Assembly: GCF_023370075.1 (NCBI RefSeq) | Contig: NZ_CP097154.1 | Span: 214,807 to 278,806, forward strand | DNA: 64,000 bases | Direction of reading: 5' to 3' | Source: Deinococcus sp. QL22 | Lineage (GTDB): Bacteria > Deinococcota > Deinococci > Deinococcales > Deinococcaceae | In this document: positions 37,702-46,358 of the stretch, one piece after another | Layout: each line of letters opens with the position of its first letter | Numbering within the stretch: the stretch's first letter is position 1 | Made by a program: the position numbers and the translations under genes | The notes under the pieces: model-generated | The model's input: the letters and a program-made list of their open reading frames with translations, nothing else | The model's database searches: none | Told to the model about the DNA's origin: nothing

Positions 37702-38564
37702 CTTGTCACCAGCCTTTCCAGCCCGCCAATAATGCCCACCAGCACGATCCCCAGCGCCGCGCCGTAAATCATGATGACCCACAGCGCCACCGTATCGGAC
37801 GCCCGCGAGTTTTCGGCCAGCATCTTGCCCAGACCGGAAAAGGAAATGGTGCTGATTTCGGCCACGATACTGCCCACCAGCGCCGCCGTTGCCGCTACTT
37901 TCAGCGAGGTGAACAGGTAGGGCAGGCTGGCCGGAATCTGAAGCAGCCCCAACACCTGCGCGGGCGAGGCGCGGTAGGTTCGCATCAGATCCAGTTGCAG
38001 GGGATCGGGACTGCGGAGGCCCTGCGCCATGCCGATGGCGATGGGGAAAAAAGCGATATAGGCGGCAATGATGGCCTTGGGCAAGAAGCCCTGCACGCCG
38101 TATTGCCCCAGCAGCACGGCCAGCATGGGTGCAAGGGCCACGATGGGCACGGTTTGCGAGGCCACCAACCAAGGCAATGTGGCTCGCTCGAAGCTGCGGC
38201 TGCGAACCAGTAATATTGCCAGCACCAGTCCCAAAACCGATGCCAGCGCCAGCCCCAGCAACGTTTCGCCGCCTGTCACGAGGGCGTTGTAGGGTGCACT
38301 GGTGGGGGCAAGTGGCGGCACGCTCAGGCTGGTAAAGCCGCTGGCGAACTGACTCGGCGCGGGAATGACCGGATTGCGGAGCTGTGTGGCACAGGCCAGA
38401 GCCGTCTTACAGCCCAGATCTGCGCCACTGGCGAGCGAGCGGGCCGCCTGCCCCGAATTGGCCCACAGCATCAGCGGCCAGTACAGCAGCAGTGCGGCGA
38501 GCGCGACGCCGAGCATGGGCAGCAGATTGGAGGGGCGGCGGGTGGGGCGCGGCAGGGTAGTCAC
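37683..38564 (-). CDS. ABC transporter permease (SsuC/TauC type), second subunit
   Basis: A 293-residue permease with about six helices and the EAA loop T-Y-R-A-S-P-A-Q-V-L-G-L-L-Q-I-P-A-S-L-P. A polar loop after the first helix (residues ~40-85, with two Cys) is longer than usual. GTG 38564 is preferred, since the open frame upstream runs into the intergenic palindromic repeat. Having two different permease genes implies a heterodimeric channel. Confidence 0.83.
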   Translation of the reverse strand: MTTLPRPTRRPSNLLPMLGVALAALLLYWPLMLWANSGQAARSLASGADLGCKTALACATQLRNPVIPAPSQFASGFTSLSVPPLAPTSAPYNALVTGGETLLGLALASVLGLVLAILLVRSRSFERATLPWLVASQTVPIVALAPMLAVLLGQYGVQGFLPKAIIAAYIAFFPIAIGMAQGLRSPDPLQLDLMRTYRASPAQVLGLLQIPASLPYLFTSLKVAATAALVGSIVAEISTISFSGLGKMLAENSRASDTVALWVIMIYGAALGIVLVGIIGGLERLVTRWRPPA

Positions 38565-38571
38565 GACTGTA

Positions 38572-38673
38572 AACCCCCCCGACCCCTGCGGGGCCACCCC
38601 CCCTTAGAGAGGGGGACAACAGAAGTTTCATCCTCCTCTCTAAGGGGGGGCGTTGCAAAGCAACGGGGGGGTT
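38572..38673. repeat. Composite palindromic intergenic repeat, copy 1
   Basis: Nested inverted repeats: an outer AACCCCCCC/GGGGGGGTT pair (38572-38580, 38665-38673), an inner 16-bp pair centred on CCTTAGAGAGG (38597-38612, 38635-38650), and a small CGTTGC-AAA-GCAACG palindrome (38651-38665). It lies between the ABC ATPase and permease genes. A diverged shorter copy sits at 39531-39570, so this is a dispersed intergenic element, perhaps MITE- or REP-like. Confidence 0.7.
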
Positions 38674-38688
38674 GGTACACCGCCCCCC

Positions 38689-39483
38689 TCACGAATGCCC
38701 CTTCTTCAGCAGTTCTCTAATCTGGGTCGCATACTCGAAAAAGCGCGGGTCTTCACGGCTTTCATCGGTGCGGGGGTGCGGCAACCCAATATCCACAATG
38801 CCCTCGATCTTGCCGGGGCGGGCGGTCATGACCACCACGCGGCTGCTGAGAAACACCGCCTCGCTGATGGAATGGGTCACGAACACCACTGTTTTGCCCG
38901 TTTCGCGCCACAGCCGCAACAGTTCCAGATTCAGATTCTCACGGGTGATTTCGTCCAGGGCCCCGAACGGCTCGTCCATAAACAGCATCGCCGGATCGAA
39001 GGCCAGCGCCCGCGCAATGCTGACGCGCTGCTGCATCCCGCCCGACAACTGCCACGGATAAGACCGCTCGAATTTTTCCAGTCCCACCAGCTTCAGCATC
39101 TCGCGGGCGCGGCTGTCACGCCCTGCTTTGGGCGTATTCATCACGTCCAGCGGCAACTTCACGTTGTTCAGCACATTGCGCCACTCCATCAGCGCCGGGG
39201 CCTGAAACACGTAGCCGTAAGCGCGGTTTTCGCGGGCAGCGCGGGGCGTGCCACCGTTGACCAACAGTTCCCCGCTTGTGGGTTGAATCAGGTCGGCCAT
39301 CAGCCTCAGCAGCGTGGTTTTGCCGCAGCCCGAAGGCCCAATCAGACTGATGAACTCCCCCGGCATGATCTGCAAATTGGCATCCTGCAAGGCCACCGTT
39401 TGCCCGCCGGGAGTGGGGAAAATCATCTGAAGGTCGCGCACGGAGACGATGGGAGTGTCAAAAGAAGAACGGGGTGCGGTCAC
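38689..39483 (-). CDS. ABC transporter ATPase (SsuB/TauB type)
   Basis: A 264-residue ATPase with Walker A G-P-S-G-C-G-K-T-T (about 49-57), signature L-S-G-G-M-Q-Q-R, Walker B A-M-L-F-M-D-E-P-F-G-A-L-D and the switch His in F-V-T-H-S. This subfamily energises import of sulfonates, nitrate, pyrimidines and related small molecules. Placement between dihydropyrimidinase and the permeases supports pyrimidine uptake. Confidence 0.92.
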   Translation of the reverse strand: MTAPRSSFDTPIVSVRDLQMIFPTPGGQTVALQDANLQIMPGEFISLIGPSGCGKTTLLRLMADLIQPTSGELLVNGGTPRAARENRAYGYVFQAPALMEWRNVLNNVKLPLDVMNTPKAGRDSRAREMLKLVGLEKFERSYPWQLSGGMQQRVSIARALAFDPAMLFMDEPFGALDEITRENLNLELLRLWRETGKTVVFVTHSISEAVFLSSRVVVMTARPGKIEGIVDIGLPHPRTDESREDPRFFEYATQIRELLKKGHS

Positions 39484-39530
39484 GGATTACCTCTGAGCTG
39501 GGGGAAATAGCGCTTGGGATGGAAGGCGAA

Positions 39531-39570
39531 CTCCCCGGTTGCTTTGCAACGGCCCCCTTGGAGAGGGGTG
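39531..39570. repeat. Composite intergenic repeat, diverged copy 2
   Basis: Contains GTTGCTTTGCAACG followed by a C-tract and TTGGAGAGGGG, the reverse complement of the right half of the repeat at 38572-38673. It lies between dihydropyrimidinase and the ATPase gene. Confidence 0.6.
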
Positions 39571-39582
39571 AAAAGACCAGAA

Positions 39583-40959
39583 CTAGCGCCTAAGCAGCTG
39601 CCCGCGCCCCACCGTGCCCACGAATTCACCATTCTCGGCAGCCACTTCGCCGCGCACGGTCACGAGCTCGGGGCGGCCATCGAGTTCAAAACCCTCGAAG
39701 CCGCTGTAGTCGTTGTTCATGTGGCTGCTGGCGGCACTGACCACGCCCCGGTAATGGGGGTCGAACACCACGATATCGGCGTCGCTGCCCACCGACAGCG
39801 TGCCCTTGCGCGGATACAGGCCGAACAACTGCGCGGCGCGGGTGCTGGCGGCGTCTACAAAGCGTTCCAGCCGCAGATTGCCCCGGCTGACACCGTAGGT
39901 ATACAGCAGATTCACGCGGTCTTCGATGGCGGGAATGCCGTTGGGAATCAGGGTGAAATTGCCGTCGCCCATGTGCTTTTGCGCCACGTCGAAGGGGCAA
40001 TGGTCGGTGCCCACCGTGTCTATCTGACCCAGTTCCAGCGCCTGCCACAGCGAGGGCTGGTTGCTCTTGTCTCGCAGGGGCGGCGACATCACATGTTTCG
40101 CGCCCTCTACGCCGGAGCGTTCGGCGTAGGTTTTATCGAGCAGCAGGTGCGGAATGACCACCTCCACGCCAATGTCCACACCGCGTGCTTTGGCGTCCAG
40201 CGCGGCTTCCAGTGCGCGGGCGTTCGAGAGGTGCACCACGTAGCCTTTCGCGCCCGTCATTTCCAGGAAGGTGGCAAAGTGCGCCGTGCCTTCTGCTTCC
40301 ACCGCTTCCGGGCGGCTGGGCTCGTGCCATTCAGGGCCAGTTTTTCCTTCGGCCAATAGCTTTTGCTGAAGCTGAGACACCAGATCGGCGTTTTCGCAAT
40401 GTGCGGTCACGATCACGCCTAATTCCCTAGCCAACTTACACACCTGATAAAGCGCGGCGTCATCTATGCCAAATGCACCCTTGTAGGCCAGAAACACCTT
40501 GAAGGACTTCATTCCATCGGCCACCAATTGGCGCAAAGTGGTTTCGGTTTCATCATCCCAGCGGGTCACGCCAAGATGGAAGGTGTAATCCGATGCGCTG
40601 TTGCCTTCCGCTTTGTTCGTCCAGATTTGCCAGGCGTCGGCCAGTTTTTCGTTGCCCGCTGGACATAGCATTTCAATAAAAGTCGTGGTTCCGCCAATCA
40701 ATGCCGCCTGAGACGCTGTGGTATGCGTATCTTTGGCAAAGGTGCCCATGAACGGCAGATGCACATGCACATGCGGGTCAATGAAGCCGGGGAAAATGTA
40801 TTTGCCGCTGGCGTCAATGACCCGTGCGCCTTCGGGGGCAGTCAGATTCTCGCCAATCTGGGCAATGGTTTCGCCGTCGATCAGCAAATCTGCCTTATAG
40901 CGCCTGCCGTCCGAAACAAGTTCACCGTTTTGAATCAAGAGACTGGTAGGCAACGTCAT
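39583..40959 (-). CDS. hydA: Dihydropyrimidinase (hydantoinase)
   Basis: Amidohydrolase of 458 residues that opens dihydrouracil or dihydrothymine to N-carbamoyl-beta-amino acids. Metal ligands H63/H65 in D-P-H-V-H-V-H, the carboxylated lysine K160 in F-L-A-Y-K-G, the His in T-A-H-C-E-N and V-V-H-L-S-N, and the Asp in G-T-D-H-C-P-F are all present. GGAGAT lies about 8 bases before ATG 40959. It is the second enzyme of the reductive pyrimidine pathway. Confidence 0.94.
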   Translation of the reverse strand: MTLPTSLLIQNGELVSDGRRYKADLLIDGETIAQIGENLTAPEGARVIDASGKYIFPGFIDPHVHVHLPFMGTFAKDTHTTASQAALIGGTTTFIEMLCPAGNEKLADAWQIWTNKAEGNSASDYTFHLGVTRWDDETETTLRQLVADGMKSFKVFLAYKGAFGIDDAALYQVCKLARELGVIVTAHCENADLVSQLQQKLLAEGKTGPEWHEPSRPEAVEAEGTAHFATFLEMTGAKGYVVHLSNARALEAALDAKARGVDIGVEVVIPHLLLDKTYAERSGVEGAKHVMSPPLRDKSNQPSLWQALELGQIDTVGTDHCPFDVAQKHMGDGNFTLIPNGIPAIEDRVNLLYTYGVSRGNLRLERFVDAASTRAAQLFGLYPRKGTLSVGSDADIVVFDPHYRGVVSAASSHMNNDYSGFEGFELDGRPELVTVRGEVAAENGEFVGTVGRGQLLRR

Positions 40960-41099
40960 TCAGTACATCTCCCTATTTGGATACCTTACCGCTCACACTA
41001 CACTTGAGCTTCAGCAAAGAGCAAACTCTCTAAGTCCCTGCAATAGAGCGGCAGTGCTATTGACTCAGTGATCCCGTTCAAAAGTCAACTTGCAGATGG

Positions 41100-42479
41100 T
41101 CAGTGAATCTCAATTCCCGCTTCTGCCCTATAAGCTTCCATAGCGGCCCAACTCTGCGTGACGGCGGGGCGGGCGGCGGTCAATTCGTCCCATGTCACGC
41201 TCTCGCGTCCGCTGGGTACGCTGACCATTTCGATGCAGTTGTCTACCGGGCATACGTTGGCGCACAGTGCACAGCCCACGCAATCGGGTTCGCGCACGAC
41301 TGGCACGGGGCGGGTATCGGCTACCTGCCGCCCGTTCATACGCGGATCGAAGCCGGGATCGACGCGTATTCCATCGGTTGAATACAGGTCGATGCACTGG
41401 TGCGCGGTGTCATTGCAGGCCACGTAACACAGATTGCACTGAATGCACTTGTCGGGATTGATGCGGGCCACTGCCTGATAGCTCAGGTCGAGTTGCCCAA
41501 AAGTGCTGACCTGCGGCAGCGATTTTCCAGCGAAGTCGTAAATGGTAGCAAAGCCCTTGTCATCCATCCAGTTGCTCAGGCCGTCGATCATGTCCTCGAC
41601 GATGCGGTAACCGTAGTGCATGGCGGCGGTGCAGACCTGCACGGCGGTTGCGCCCAGCAGCATGAATTCGGCGGCGTCCCGCCACGTCACGATGCCGCCC
41701 ATGCCGCACACGGGCACGCCGGAACGCAGCACGCCGGGGTCAGTCATCAGTTCGGTCAGCATGTTCAGCGCAATCGGCTTGACCGCTGGCCCCGCGTAGC
41801 CGCCGTGCGTGCCGCGCCCGCCGATGTTGGGCGTGATCTGAAAGGAGTCCAGATCGACCTTCATGATGGAATTGATGGTGTTGATCAGCGAGAGGGCGTG
41901 TGCGCCACCCGCGATTCCGGCGTGCGCGGGTTCGATGATATGGGTGATGTTAGGCGTCAGTTTGACGATCACGGGCAATTTGGTGACAGACGTGACCCAG
42001 TGCGTGTTCAGCTCGCACATTTCCGGCACCTGGCCCACCGCCGCGCCCATGCCCCGTTCGCTCATGCCCTGTGGGCAGCCGTAGTTCAGCTCAATGCCGT
42101 CTGCGCCTGTGTCCTCGATCATCATCACGATGTCGCGCCATGCCTGCGGATCGGCGTCCACCATCGCAGACACGATCACGGCGCGGTCAGGCCACATCCG
42201 CTTCACTTCCGCAATTTCGCGCAGATTCACGTCCAGTGGGCGATCCGAAATGAGTTCTACGTTGTTGATCGCCAGAAGCCGCTGCCCGCCGATGCTGAGG
42301 CCGCTGTAGCGGTTGGAAATGTTGAGCACGGGTGCGCCGATGGTTTTCCAGACGGCTCCGCCCCAGCCATGTTCGAAGGCGCGGTTGATCTGAAGGCCGG
42401 AATTGGTGGGCGGCGCGGAGGCCAGCCAGAACGGGTTGGGGGCACGGATGCCCGCGAAGTTGATGGACAGGTCAGCCAT
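41100..42479 (-). CDS. preA: NAD-dependent dihydropyrimidine dehydrogenase, subunit PreA
   Basis: PreA (459 residues) holds FMN and the uracil site. The dihydroorotate-dehydrogenase-like barrel begins I-N-F-A-G-I-R-A-P-N-P-F and includes S-A-P-P-T-N-S and E-L-N-Y-G-C-P-Q; the catalytic Cys region is present. The C-terminal ferredoxin domain has two 4Fe-4S motifs, C-I-Q-C-N-L-C-Y-V-A-C and C-V-G-C-A-L-C-A-N-V-C-P. ATG 42479 has GGAGG 6 bases upstream. It works with PreT, the next gene upstream. Confidence 0.94.
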   Translation of the reverse strand: MADLSINFAGIRAPNPFWLASAPPTNSGLQINRAFEHGWGGAVWKTIGAPVLNISNRYSGLSIGGQRLLAINNVELISDRPLDVNLREIAEVKRMWPDRAVIVSAMVDADPQAWRDIVMMIEDTGADGIELNYGCPQGMSERGMGAAVGQVPEMCELNTHWVTSVTKLPVIVKLTPNITHIIEPAHAGIAGGAHALSLINTINSIMKVDLDSFQITPNIGGRGTHGGYAGPAVKPIALNMLTELMTDPGVLRSGVPVCGMGGIVTWRDAAEFMLLGATAVQVCTAAMHYGYRIVEDMIDGLSNWMDDKGFATIYDFAGKSLPQVSTFGQLDLSYQAVARINPDKCIQCNLCYVACNDTAHQCIDLYSTDGIRVDPGFDPRMNGRQVADTRPVPVVREPDCVGCALCANVCPVDNCIEMVSVPSGRESVTWDELTAARPAVTQSWAAMEAYRAEAGIEIH

Positions 42480-42569
42480 AATGGGCCTCCGTTTCACGGC
42501 TCTGGGAATCCGGGGTGGGTGTGGGGTGTGGGTTGTGGGCTATGAGAAGCACCAGTAGGACAGCGTCCA

Positions 42570-43934
42570 TCAGTCTGCCGCCACGTCTGTCGTCAGCGCC
42601 GCGCCAATACTCGCTGCTGCAATTTTGCCGTCCTGCACGGCCATGACCGTACTGGCACTGCCGCGCACGCGCACGCCGTCACCGCCTGCCCACACGCGGG
42701 GAAGGCTGGTTTGCAGGTCTTCGTTAACCTTGATATAGCCGCTCTCCAACTCCAGCCCCAATACCTCAGCCAAAGCGGGCTTCTCCTGCCCAATCGCCTT
42801 GATGACCGTATCGCATTCGATCACGAATTCGCTGCCCTTTACGGGTTCGGGGCGGGCGCGGCCAGAGGCGTCGGGTGCACCGAGAGCCATTTTGACGCAG
42901 CGTAAACCAGTGACCTTACGGCCTTTACTCAGCACCTCTATCGGCTGGGTCAGGAACGTGAAGTGGATGCCCTCGTGCAGCGCAAATTCGTATTCGTGGC
43001 GGTAGGCAGTCATCTCGCGCTCGGTACGGCGGTATACCATATTCACGTCAGCCCCGGCACGGCGGGCCATTGTCGCGGCGTCTATGGCGGTATTGCCTGC
43101 CCCGATCACTATTGCTTTGTGTCCGGGTTGAATGCTGGCCGGGTTCAGTTTGGCCTGCTCAATGAAGTCTAGGCCGTCCAGCGCATGTTCTTCGCCGGGA
43201 ATGCCCATCGCGGGTACGGCTCCCAGACCCAGGGCCAGAAAAACGGCGTGATGCTCGTTCAGCAAAATGTCCAGTTCGGCGGCTCCGGTCAGTTCGTGGC
43301 CCGTTTGCACGTCCACGCCCAGCGCCCGCACCGCTTCGACCTCGCGCTGCGCCACTTCTATCGGTTCGCGCAGGCTGATGATGCCGTAGGTGCTGAGGCC
43401 GCCCGCCAATTCGCGTTTTTCCAGCAGCGTGACGGCGTGGCCCTGCTTTGCTAACTCCGCCGCCGCGCTGATTCCGGCGGGACCACTGCCTACCACCACT
43501 ACCTTTTTCCCGGTGGGCGCTCCCGGTTGGAACATCTGCAATCCGCGCTCCTGCACGTGATCAACGGCGTAGCGTTGCAGGCGGCCAATCTGGATGGGCT
43601 TGTGGTCTGCGCCCAGTACGCACGCGCCCTCGCAGAGTTCTTGCACCGGGCAGACACGGGCGCAGGTACCGCCCAGAAAGTTGGCTTCCAGAATGGTACG
43701 GGCACTACCGCGCACGTTTCCGGTACTGATTTTGCGGATGAAGGTGGGAATGTCGATGTGGGTGGGGCAGGCGTGCAGGCAGGGCGCGTCAAAACAGTAC
43801 AGGCAGCGATTGGCCTCCACGCTGGCCTCGTACTGCGTCATGGGCGGCAATAATTCCTGCCACGCGCTGCCACCCGGCGACAGTTCGGGCGGGTTGAAGG
43901 TTGAATCGGGCGAACCAGACGGAATAGATGTCAT
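42570..43934 (-). CDS. preT: NAD-dependent dihydropyrimidine dehydrogenase, subunit PreT
   Basis: PreT (454 residues) takes electrons from NADH through FAD and Fe-S clusters to PreA. The N-terminus has the glutamate-synthase-small-subunit cysteine pattern (C-L-Y-C-F-D-A-P-C, then C-A-R-V-C-P-V-Q-E-L-C-E-G-A-C), followed by G-S-G-P-A-G-I-S (FAD) and G-A-G-N-T-A-I-D (NADH). GAGG precedes ATG 43934 by about 6-7 bases. It is the first gene of the pyrimidine operon. Confidence 0.93.
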   Translation of the reverse strand: MTSIPSGSPDSTFNPPELSPGGSAWQELLPPMTQYEASVEANRCLYCFDAPCLHACPTHIDIPTFIRKISTGNVRGSARTILEANFLGGTCARVCPVQELCEGACVLGADHKPIQIGRLQRYAVDHVQERGLQMFQPGAPTGKKVVVVGSGPAGISAAAELAKQGHAVTLLEKRELAGGLSTYGIISLREPIEVAQREVEAVRALGVDVQTGHELTGAAELDILLNEHHAVFLALGLGAVPAMGIPGEEHALDGLDFIEQAKLNPASIQPGHKAIVIGAGNTAIDAATMARRAGADVNMVYRRTEREMTAYRHEYEFALHEGIHFTFLTQPIEVLSKGRKVTGLRCVKMALGAPDASGRARPEPVKGSEFVIECDTVIKAIGQEKPALAEVLGLELESGYIKVNEDLQTSLPRVWAGGDGVRVRGSASTVMAVQDGKIAAASIGAALTTDVAAD

Positions 43935-44027
43935 GACAGACCTCGGAGTGGAGGGACGCTGCGGGCACGTCCGGCTGCAAGAGGTCGGTCCGTGCCCTCA
44001 CGGGAGCCGATTTAACCGATGTGCATA

Positions 44028-44056
44028 ATATTAAGCCTAGCTCCATGAAACGTCAA
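44028..44056 (-). promoter_or_regulatory. Promoter of the pyrimidine degradation operon
   Basis: Minus strand TTGACG (44056-44051), exactly 17 bp, TAATAT (44033-44028). Transcription would begin near 44021, leaving a leader of about 87 bases before preT. The remaining gap to 44364 is AT-richer and shows no other gene or clear structure. Confidence 0.7.
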
Positions 44057-44364
44057 ACGACGACAAATTGCAATGAAACGGACATTACAGCGCCAGAAGT
44101 CAGCGCATTCAACCAGAGTGACAGATTCTAGTGATCAAACTGAAAAATCAGTAAATACGATCATGCATATCTATACCCGCTTTGAATAGAAACGGGAGGG
44201 CAGCTACGCAGGATGCAGACCAACACAGGTCAGGAATTGAATGGTGTAACGCCTTCAGCATACGCTCCAGCAGTGAGAAAAGTTCAATTCCATCCATTAT
44301 GTTGGGGAAATCCAGAACGGGCAAGCGCACCATTTTTTGCGGTCAGACTGCTAGCATTCTCCCG

Positions 44365-44970
44365 ATGATTGACGCTGATCTGCCTGCCGCCGCACCCGCC
44401 GGGGGCCGCAAGGAGCAGATTTACCGTGTGGCTGCTCGACTTTTTTCAGAGGTGGGCTACCGCTCTACCTCTATGCGCGATATTGCCGCCGCCCTGAACA
44501 TGAAAGCGGGCAGCCTGTATTCGCACATCAACAGTAAAGAAGACTTGCTGTGGGGCATAGTGCAGAGCGTGGCCGACGAGTTTGATGAGGCGCTGCTCCC
44601 CGCCCTGAACAATGAACTGCCGCCCGCTGACTGCCTGCGCCTAGCGCTGGAAGGCTACACCGATGTGGTCACGCGCAACTTGGAATTCTCGGCGGTGCTG
44701 TTTAGCGAGTGGCGGCAATTGCCCCCAGAGCGGCAGGAAGCGGTGACCGCGCGGCGCGACGCCGTGGAGCGGGTCTTCCGGGGCATTTTGCAGGACGGCG
44801 TGGATTCCGGTGATTTCGCGCCCGATACGAACGTCAAGCTGACGGCGGTGCTGGCCCTGTCAGGCGCAAACTGGCTACCCAATTGGTTCAGGCCGGGGGG
44901 TCGCCTCAGCCAGACGGATGTGGCCGACAGCTTTGTGGGCTTATTGCTGCGCGGAATAGAGCGGGCCTAA
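44365..44970 (+). CDS. TetR-family regulator (KstR2/PaaR-like C-domain)
   Basis: A 201-residue TetR protein: helix-turn-helix S-T-S-M-R-D-I-A-A-A-L-N-M-K-A-G-S-L-Y-S-H, followed by S-K-E-D-L-L-W and a ligand domain containing L-F-S-E-W-R-Q-L-P, which is the pattern of KstR2- and PaaR-like acyl-CoA sensors. It is divergent from the pyrimidine operon. It could be the repressor that reads the PaaR-like site at 16324, or it could control preT; neither is shown. ATG 44365 was chosen because TAGCAT lies 7 bases upstream (leaderless pattern) and earlier starts give no family-like sequence. Confidence 0.85.
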   Translation: MIDADLPAAAPAGGRKEQIYRVAARLFSEVGYRSTSMRDIAAALNMKAGSLYSHINSKEDLLWGIVQSVADEFDEALLPALNNELPPADCLRLALEGYTDVVTRNLEFSAVLFSEWRQLPPERQEAVTARRDAVERVFRGILQDGVDSGDFAPDTNVKLTAVLALSGANWLPNWFRPGGRLSQTDVADSFVGLLLRGIERA

Positions 44971-45033
44971 GCTGGGGCAAAGAAAAACTCCCCATCCAAG
45001 ACGCTGGAAACGGGGAGTGATATCGGTGGTGAA

Positions 45034-45231
45034 CTACTTAGGGTCTTCTATCGTCGTGGGCGTTTCCGCCTCCTTACTCAGCGTTTGCCCCATTCGGCCT
45101 GCCTTTTTCACGCTCTGGGTCAGAAGAAATTCTATCTGGGCGTTCACGCTGCGGAGGTCGTCGGCGGCCCAGCGTTCCAGGGCGGCGTACAGTTCAGGGC
45201 TGATCCGGAGCGGGTAGTTTTTGCGTGCCAC
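45034..45231 (-). CDS. Ribbon-helix-helix (Arc-like) DNA-binding protein
   Basis: A 65-residue protein: [22 protein letters not shown] forms the beta strand and first helix, and [10 protein letters not shown] the second helix of an Arc-type fold. It sits 50 bases after the SPFH gene and is probably co-transcribed. Such proteins are repressors or antitoxins; no toxin is visible. It may bind the small palindrome upstream of the SPFH gene. Confidence 0.78.
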   Translation of the reverse strand: MARKNYPLRISPELYAALERWAADDLRSVNAQIEFLLTQSVKKAGRMGQTLSKEAETPTTIEDPK

Positions 45232-45281
45232 ACGCCCTCACCCGGCCCGCTTCCTGCCACCCTGCGCCACACTCAAGGCGC

Positions 45282-46196
45282 TCAATACAGGCTCCCGGCG
45301 TTCACGATGGGCTGGGTGCCGCGCTCGCTGGTCAGCACGACCAGCAGATTTGAAACCATTTGGGCTTTACGTTCCTCGTCGAGTTCCACGATTTTTTGCT
45401 CGGACAGTTGCTGGAGCGCCATTTGCACCATACCCACCGCGCCCTGAACGATTTGCGTGCGGGCGGCAATGATCGCGCTGGCTTGCTGCCGCTGCAACAT
45501 AGCCCCGGCAATTTCGGGAGAGTAGGCGAGGTGCGACAGGCGAGCTTCCAGAATCTCCACGCCCGCGTGCCGGAGCCGGGTTCCGAGTTCGCTGACCAGC
45601 GCTTCGGCCACCTCATCGGGATTTCCGCGCAGGCTCGTACCCGCTTCATCGTAATTGTCGTAGGGATACTGTGAGGCGAGGTGGCGCAATCCTGTTTCGG
45701 CCTGAATCGCTACGAACGCCATGTAATCTTCTACATCGAACACGGCGCGGGCCGTATCTACGACGCGCCACACAATGACCGCTGCGATTTCTATAGGATT
45801 TCCCATCTGGTCATTCACTTTCAGGCGCTCGGAATTGAAATTACGAATTCTGAGCGAAATGCGCTTGCGAACAGTAAAGGGATTCGTCCAGTAAAACCCG
45901 TTGCGGCGCTCTGTACCCACATAGCGGCCAAACAGAGTGAGCAAAGAGGCTTGATTGGGCTGCACGATGAAAAATCCCAGCAGGCCGAAGAAGGTCAAAA
46001 CGCCGAGGATGACTCCGACTACAAACTGTTCGGCGGCCAGCATCCAGAGCGTGAGGCCCGCCAGCACGATCCACACCAGCACCGCAGGCACGCCGGGCAA
46101 CCCAAAGGCGCGGCGTTCCACACTGGCTACGCCCGATTCGGGGGAAACGCCGCTCTGGTAGGCAGGAATGACTGGGGGTTGTTCGAGTTTATTCAT
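45282..46196 (-). CDS. SPFH-domain membrane protein (stomatin/prohibitin type)
   Basis: A 304-residue protein with two close N-terminal membrane helices ([12 protein letters not shown] and [11 protein letters not shown]), then an SPFH domain ([19 protein letters not shown]) and a coiled C-terminus rich in Gln and Glu. SPFH proteins form membrane microdomain scaffolds that modulate proteases or transporters. ATG 46196 was chosen; the 13-codon upstream extension looks non-coding. Confidence 0.88.
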   Translation of the reverse strand: MNKLEQPPVIPAYQSGVSPESGVASVERRAFGLPGVPAVLVWIVLAGLTLWMLAAEQFVVGVILGVLTFFGLLGFFIVQPNQASLLTLFGRYVGTERRNGFYWTNPFTVRKRISLRIRNFNSERLKVNDQMGNPIEIAAVIVWRVVDTARAVFDVEDYMAFVAIQAETGLRHLASQYPYDNYDEAGTSLRGNPDEVAEALVSELGTRLRHAGVEILEARLSHLAYSPEIAGAMLQRQQASAIIAARTQIVQGAVGMVQMALQQLSEQKIVELDEERKAQMVSNLLVVLTSERGTQPIVNAGSLY

Positions 46197-46248
46197 AAAT
46201 TGCTCCAGAACAGGTGATGGCAGAAAAGCCTGCAAGCCATCAAATGTG

Positions 46249-46261
46249 TATCAAATTGATA
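46249..46261. promoter_or_regulatory. Possible operator upstream of SPFH-RHH unit
   Basis: TATCAA-A-TTGATA, a perfect 6-bp inverted repeat in the AT-rich region before the SPFH start, near a weak TTGTCC (-35 like). The co-transcribed ribbon-helix-helix protein is a candidate binder. A second repeat, GGGCGAA-TCG-TTCGCCC, lies at 46287-46303. Confidence 0.4.
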
Positions 46262-46309
46262 TCACTTTTTGGACAAAATGTCTATGGGGCGAATCGTTCG
46301 CCCAGCCAA

Positions 46310-46334
46310 AAGCCGCCCACTTTACGGACGGCTT
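46310..46334 (-). terminator. Intrinsic terminator of the subtilase gene
   Basis: On the minus strand AAGCCG-T-CC and GG-G-CGGCTT pair around a short loop, followed by TT and a T-rich stretch, 25 bases past the subtilase stop. Confidence 0.6.
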
Positions 46335-46358
46335 ATACCGGTCACTCCTGAGGCACGC

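Noticed and set aside
41035..41090. TTGACT/AGTCAA inverted repeat as terminator of preA
   Set aside because: Only 6 bp arms with a 17-base loop and no T-tract; too weak to call.
43935..44364. A small gene or tRNA between preT and the TetR gene
   Set aside because: No cloverleaf or convincing ORF; only the preT promoter and a possible TetR -10 box are seen.
45034..46196. Toxin-antitoxin system with the ribbon-helix-helix protein as antitoxin
   Set aside because: The partner is an SPFH membrane protein and no toxin fold is present nearby.
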